Shown: one piece after another, positions 7,770-11,411 of the stretch
Position numbering within the stretch: position 1 is the stretch's first letter
How the letters are laid out: each line of letters starts with the position of its first letter
NCBI GenBank assembly: GCA_016926495.1
Contig: JAFGOL010000247.1
Span: 1-11,411, forward strand
Length of the DNA: 11,411 bases
Reading direction: 5' to 3'
DNA from: Oligoflexia bacterium
GTDB lineage: Bacteria; Bdellovibrionota; JAFGOL01
Position numbers and translations under genes: made by a program
Notes under the pieces: generated by a model
The model's database searches: none
Seen by the model: the letters and a program-made list of their open reading frames with translations, nothing else
What the model was told of the DNA's origin: nothing

Positions 7770-9181
7770 AAGTCATACACCTTCTTAAAAAGTTCGCGTA
7801 ATTTCGGTATCCCGCTTTTGCGGATCTTATCATGGAGGAAAAGCACCAGCCTGCCCTTGCCTATGGTGTAAACCTTGACAAACCATTCATCACCGAATAC
7901 GATCTCTCTCGCTCTCAGGGTTTCTTCCATGATCAAGCCGCTGACCGCGCCGGCATGATCGTACTTTGGAATACAGGGCGTAATAAAGACCGTACCGCCC
8001 CGCCTGCATTTTTCAACAATGATTTTTTCCCATTCAGGGTTCATCCATTCCGCGGAAATCACGAAAATATGTCTGAAACTTTCCAGGGCTTCAGGTTCGT
8101 ACGTAAAGAGAGGGCGTCCGTATACCGGGTTCAGAATATCCTCCCAGGTACTGTAAAAATATGCGGAATCCGGATAACCGCTGGGCACGTTTCCGGGAAA
8201 TATCCCGGTAAAATTAAGTTCGTTGTCCGCTGACACAAGATATTCCGGAGGTATAAAAAAGCATATGTCCCCTTTTTTGTTAAGTGACTTGATGATGATA
8301 TTGATCTCGTCCCTGCTTTCCCTTGGCACGGAACCGTTTTTCATGAATAGCCCGCCCGCCACATTGTCAGAGGCAAGCGTCTTGGTAAACTTGACAAAAT
8401 CAAAAAGCCCGCCGCTTATACCCCTTATGTCCGGACTTATATCCCCCAACCCCGTGGATATGCCGGATATATCATAACCCATCTCAACCGAGGGTATTAT
8501 TACGGGCCTGTGAATAAAAATATTGTCAACATTTATGACCGAATGGTAAAAATCATTGAAATAATAATACACAAAGTCGTTCAAATCGTTCATGTAGGCC
8601 AGTCTTTTAATCCCGGGAGGAAAATTACTGTCCGGTATTCGCCCTGTTTCAATAAACCCGGTGTACATATTTTTTGCAGCGGAAACATTCGGGTAACGCT
8701 GGTGTATAAAAGCGGAAAACATTGCAATTGCCCCGTGATCGAGCAGAAGCCTTGAGAAGGACGGCATATAAGGATAAGGAATTTCCGGTATTATGGATTT
8801 TATTACGTCTTTGTACGGTGCGACCGTTGCCAGCAGCCTGCTGATAAAATCGCGGTACACGTACCTGAAATCCTCGGATGCCAGAGACGGCAGGATAAGG
8901 TTGTCGTCAATATTAATCGCCCTTTTTCCACCGTCAACGGCAGGCGCGAATAGCAGGTCCTGCGGAACAAAGACCCCGATGGCAATATACGCGTGCGTGT
9001 TTTTTTTCTTAATCCGGTCAAGAAAGTTGAGGAGCCTGTCTTCGTCAAAAACCAGGGAGGCATGGTAAAGAGGAGCGGGTTTTAATACAAGCTGTTCGAT
9101 CGAAACCAGTATTTTTTGAAGCTGTTTATCATTACAAAGCTCGTCATTTATATGGATCAGGGGTATCAAAGTTCCGTCCAC
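7766..9181 (-). CDS. GH42-like glycoside-hydrolase-fold protein
   Basis: 471 residues, recognised only by pattern. LILPSLASEDFRYVYRDFIS (95-114), SIIPEIPYPY (129-138), then FSAFIHQRYPNVSAAKNMY (155-173) follow the layout of clan GH-A beta-galactosidases of family 42, with E133 in the place of the acid/base Glu. E233 (PSVEMGYD) is a possible nucleophile, not proven. Residues about 360-405 (ESFRHIFVISAEW, then CRRGGTVFITP) resemble the GATase-like trimerisation domain of GH42, and GKGRLVLF (441-448) fits its end. The N-terminal part of the barrel seems short, and there is no signal peptide. The start is GTG at 9181, with AGGA about 10 bases upstream; a TTG at 9169, overlapping the peptidase stop as TTGA, is the alternative. 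It overlaps the M61 gene by 16 bases and the next gene by 4. Activity is uncertain; it may be a non-catalytic relative. Confidence 0.5.
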   Translation of the reverse strand: MDGTLIPLIHINDELCNDKQLQKILVSIEQLVLKPAPLYHASLVFDEDRLLNFLDRIKKKNTHAYIAIGVFVPQDLLFAPAVDGGKRAINIDDNLILPSLASEDFRYVYRDFISRLLATVAPYKDVIKSIIPEIPYPYMPSFSRLLLDHGAIAMFSAFIHQRYPNVSAAKNMYTGFIETGRIPDSNFPPGIKRLAYMNDLNDFVYYYFNDFYHSVINVDNIFIHRPVIIPSVEMGYDISGISTGLGDISPDIRGISGGLFDFVKFTKTLASDNVAGGLFMKNGSVPRESRDEINIIIKSLNKKGDICFFIPPEYLVSADNELNFTGIFPGNVPSGYPDSAYFYSTWEDILNPVYGRPLFTYEPEALESFRHIFVISAEWMNPEWEKIIVEKCRRGGTVFITPCIPKYDHAGAVSGLIMEETLRAREIVFGDEWFVKVYTIGKGRLVLFLHDKIRKSGIPKLRELFKKVYDL

Positions 9182-10839
9182 TGTGAATAGATCCTGGTTT
9201 TGCGCTTCAGTTCAAGAACTAGCCTGGAATTCTGTATCCAGGGAGAAAATGTTATGTCTTTTACATCCCTGCTTTTTGCCACCTTGACTGTCATGTCCTT
9301 TGAGGGCTTTGACGGCTTATGTATTTCGGTCACGGTATCGCCGTTTCTCAGGCCCGATTTGTACGCGTTGCTGTCCCTGTTTATGTTAGCCACCCATTTC
9401 CTTTTGGAGTTTTCGCTTATGTCAAATCCCTGATCAAACTTGTAACTGACCTTTGTGCTGAACTCGAGTCCAAGGTACTCAAAACAGCTTTTAAGGTCCA
9501 GTTTTTCCTTCCTGTACACGTACCTGTCAAAAAAATCCTCGAAATCCCAGTTGGGGGCGACCTTGCCTATTTCAGCCTTAAGGTCGCTGTTTACATATCC
9601 CTTTTCCCAGAACGAACTTCGTACCGAAATATTCTTGAGCACGTCCTTGAAGGATTTTTTCAGGCGCGAAGCCTTGCGGATTTCGATGTCCATTGCCATA
9701 ATAAGGAAAACATCTTTTTCGATAAAATATTCATTAGCCTCGGAATTATTTGTAGTGCCGCCCAAGATGGCGCTGTCATATTTAAGGTAGGAAGCGACGA
9801 GATAGTCAAGAAACGCCTGTTCATCAATCAGCCCGCTGGAAATAAGGGTCATAAGCGAATAATATTCGGTGGCACCCTCATGGAACCACTTGATACTCTC
9901 GTACTCCTTTTCCCTCGGCTTAAGATAGGAACCGTTCCATATATGAAAATGCTCATGCGCGAGCAATTTTAAAAAATCCAGGTCCCTCAAACCCACTTCG
10001 CTGGGAAGAACGTGAACTATGGTATTCGTATACTGAAATCCCTTGCCCACATTAATGGTCTTGTCTTTCAGAAAGGCTACAATCAAAAAGTCGGCAGGCA
10101 GAAAATTCCACAGTTCGTTCTGTTTCTGGGCGATTATCTTGTAAAGCGACAATATCCTCTTTTTTTTGCCCACCCAGTCTCCCATAAAGAGAAGATAGTA
10201 ATACTTGCCTTTTATCCTGGTTTTTTCGATTTCAAGATCACCGGCAAGAATTATTCCGTCCAGGAGGGATTTTACATCCATGACCGTATACTTGACGTTT
10301 TCCTGCTTTGTCAGAGTGGGCATGCTCCAGCTTGATATGAATTTCCAAAAGTCCGGAAAACTGAACCTTACAAAAATGGAAGGGCTGAGGTTCATGCTTT
10401 CAGGAAAAACAGGGGACACAAAGGTATTCTGCCCGAACAGTATCATGGAATCTTCAATCACAAGGTTGGGCAACTCGGACTTGCCTCCCATTTTCCTTGT
10501 ATATGTTGACGTTCTTGCCTTGTATTTTATAACAAAGCTGGTTTCCTTTGTTTCAAACTCAATAAATTTTCCCGACATTCTGTGCTTAATCCTTTTGCCG
10601 TTGAGGTCATAAACGCGAAAACGTTCCATGGTATCGGTATTCAATTCGAATTTGATCCTGTTCTGCTCCGGAAAAGAAGTAACAGTAAGATCAACACTGA
10701 CTGATCCCGTTGAAAGGTTGCTCGTTTGTATCTCGTATTCAAAAGCCGGCTTTTTGGTGGTTTCACCGACATACGCACCGGCATGAAACAAGGAAATTGT
10801 TACAAACGGCAAAAGGAAAAGATATTTCAATGTCCGCAT
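9166..10839 (-). CDS. M61-like zinc metallopeptidase with C-terminal PDZ-like region
   Basis: 557-residue predicted exported peptidase of the M61 (glycyl aminopeptidase-like) type. A Sec signal peptide (about 1-21, likely cut near AGA) is followed by a beta-rich N-terminal domain (about 30-165). The zinc site HEHFH (295-299) continues as IWNGSYLKP, and WFHEGATEYY (318-327) supplies the third ligand E321; both phrases are typical of M61. A helical part follows, and a PDZ-like segment (about 450-530) contains NAYKSGLRNGDTVTEI (491-506). It probably acts in the periplasm or at the cell surface. The gene starts 7 bases after the upstream partial gene; AAAGGG about 14 bases before the ATG is a somewhat distant Shine-Dalgarno sequence. 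The metallopeptidase call is strong; the substrate is unknown, and the closeness to a GH42-like gene does not settle it. Confidence 0.85.
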   Translation of the reverse strand: MRTLKYLFLLPFVTISLFHAGAYVGETTKKPAFEYEIQTSNLSTGSVSVDLTVTSFPEQNRIKFELNTDTMERFRVYDLNGKRIKHRMSGKFIEFETKETSFVIKYKARTSTYTRKMGGKSELPNLVIEDSMILFGQNTFVSPVFPESMNLSPSIFVRFSFPDFWKFISSWSMPTLTKQENVKYTVMDVKSLLDGIILAGDLEIEKTRIKGKYYYLLFMGDWVGKKKRILSLYKIIAQKQNELWNFLPADFLIVAFLKDKTINVGKGFQYTNTIVHVLPSEVGLRDLDFLKLLAHEHFHIWNGSYLKPREKEYESIKWFHEGATEYYSLMTLISSGLIDEQAFLDYLVASYLKYDSAILGGTTNNSEANEYFIEKDVFLIMAMDIEIRKASRLKKSFKDVLKNISVRSSFWEKGYVNSDLKAEIGKVAPNWDFEDFFDRYVYRKEKLDLKSCFEYLGLEFSTKVSYKFDQGFDISENSKRKWVANINRDSNAYKSGLRNGDTVTEIHKPSKPSKDMTVKVAKSRDVKDITFSPWIQNSRLVLELKRKTRIYSQWTEL

Positions 10840-10846
10840 AACAGTA

Positions 10847-11411
10847 TCATTTTCCCTTTGATTTTTCCTTTTTTATAAGGCTCATTGAGAGTTTGTCCAG
10901 AATATCAAATTTCTTCTTGTTTTTACCGTTACAGAACAATATCTCCTGGTCTTCGCTTTTATCGTCGGTAACGATAAGCGTATTGCCCTTTGACTTTTCA
11001 ATCCATATCACCGTGCCTGATGCCACCGGTGCTTCCCTGATATCCGCGGGTGCGTCCTTTGCGATCTCATCACAGTTGCTGAGTTTGAAATTCTTGATTG
11101 AGCAAACCTTGATAACAAAGCTTCTTTCCTCTTCATTGCACATATATTTCGGTATAATAATATTTTTATCCGGCTCGTCTTCTCCTGGTTTTAAATTATT
11201 TTCCTTAAGTACGTCAAGCAGGGTTTTCCAGACCGTTTTATAGTCATACTTGCTTAGAAGCGATGTCAGGGCGCTGCTTTGCACCGGCTTTGACGGTGAC
11301 TGGCTCTGAAGCAGCGTGTAATATTTCTGGAAAATAATGGCGTTATGGTAAACGCCCGGGATCTTATTACAGACAGTTTCGGAAGCCTTGAGATGTTTGC
11401 AGATCAGCGAA
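10847..11411 (-). CDS. Hypothetical protein, N-terminus cut by window edge
   Basis: The frame is open from the right edge to the TGA at 10847, giving at least 188 residues; the GTG at 11284 is an internal codon and probably not the start, because coding-like sequence continues upstream of it. The visible part is hydrophilic, Lys- and Glu-rich, and ends KKEKSKGK. A stretch KYDYKTVWKTLLDVLKENN (residues about 55-73 of the visible part) resembles the aromatic and Trp-containing helix found near the start of small envelope domains such as those of BamC-like lipoproteins, but this is a weak likeness. FQKYYTLLQSQ upstream suggests a helix. No signal peptide can be judged because the N-terminus is missing. 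It lies 7 bases before the M61 peptidase gene and is probably in the same operon. Function unknown. Confidence 0.7.
   Translation of the reverse strand, partial: SLICKHLKASETVCNKIPGVYHNAIIFQKYYTLLQSQSPSKPVQSSALTSLLSKYDYKTVWKTLLDVLKENNLKPGEDEPDKNIIIPKYMCNEEERSFVIKVCSIKNFKLSNCDEIAKDAPADIREAPVASGTVIWIEKSKGNTLIVTDDKSEDQEILFCNGKNKKKFDILDKLSMSLIKKEKSKGK

Noticed and set aside
9319..9972. 217-codon open frame on the plus strand
   Set aside because: It lies opposite the M61 peptidase gene, including the zinc-site region, and shows no motif or Shine-Dalgarno support.

Overview
The window reads as part of the chromosome of a Gram-negative (diderm) bacterium. The evidence is an LptE-like LPS-assembly lipoprotein, a predicted outer-membrane beta-barrel protein and the order leuS-lptE-holA, which is also found in Proteobacteria. 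The phylum cannot be fixed from this sequence. The divergent accessory proteins and the moderately A+T-rich composition would fit an uncultured lineage, but that is inference. All nine genes lie on the minus strand, so transcription runs from high to low coordinates. There is no tRNA, rRNA, CRISPR array, insertion sequence or gene-free stretch longer than about 150 bases.

Upstream block (right side, 7263-11411). In transcription order it holds a gene cut by the right edge (hypothetical), an exported M61-type zinc metallopeptidase with a C-terminal PDZ-like region, a GH42-like glycoside-hydrolase-fold protein without a signal peptide, and a 168-residue protein of unknown function. Spacings are 7 bp, a 16-bp overlap and a 4-bp ATGA overlap, so this looks like one operon. 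Its promoter lies outside the window.

Middle (6571-7262). A single gene for a small predicted outer-membrane beta-barrel protein has a candidate promoter with a perfect TTGACA -35 box, a strong Shine-Dalgarno sequence and a perfect 14-bp terminator hairpin. It is probably its own transcription unit.

Downstream block (left side, 1-6492). This is a compact housekeeping operon: leuS (leucyl-tRNA synthetase), lptE (LPS assembly), holA (DNA polymerase III delta), purF (first step of purine synthesis) and a PepT-like M20 peptidase cut by the left edge. Overlaps or gaps of 17 bp or less join the genes. They serve different processes and seem tied by co-transcription, not by one pathway.

No clearly new biological system is visible. 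The least explained part is the metallopeptidase / GH42-like / unknown cluster.
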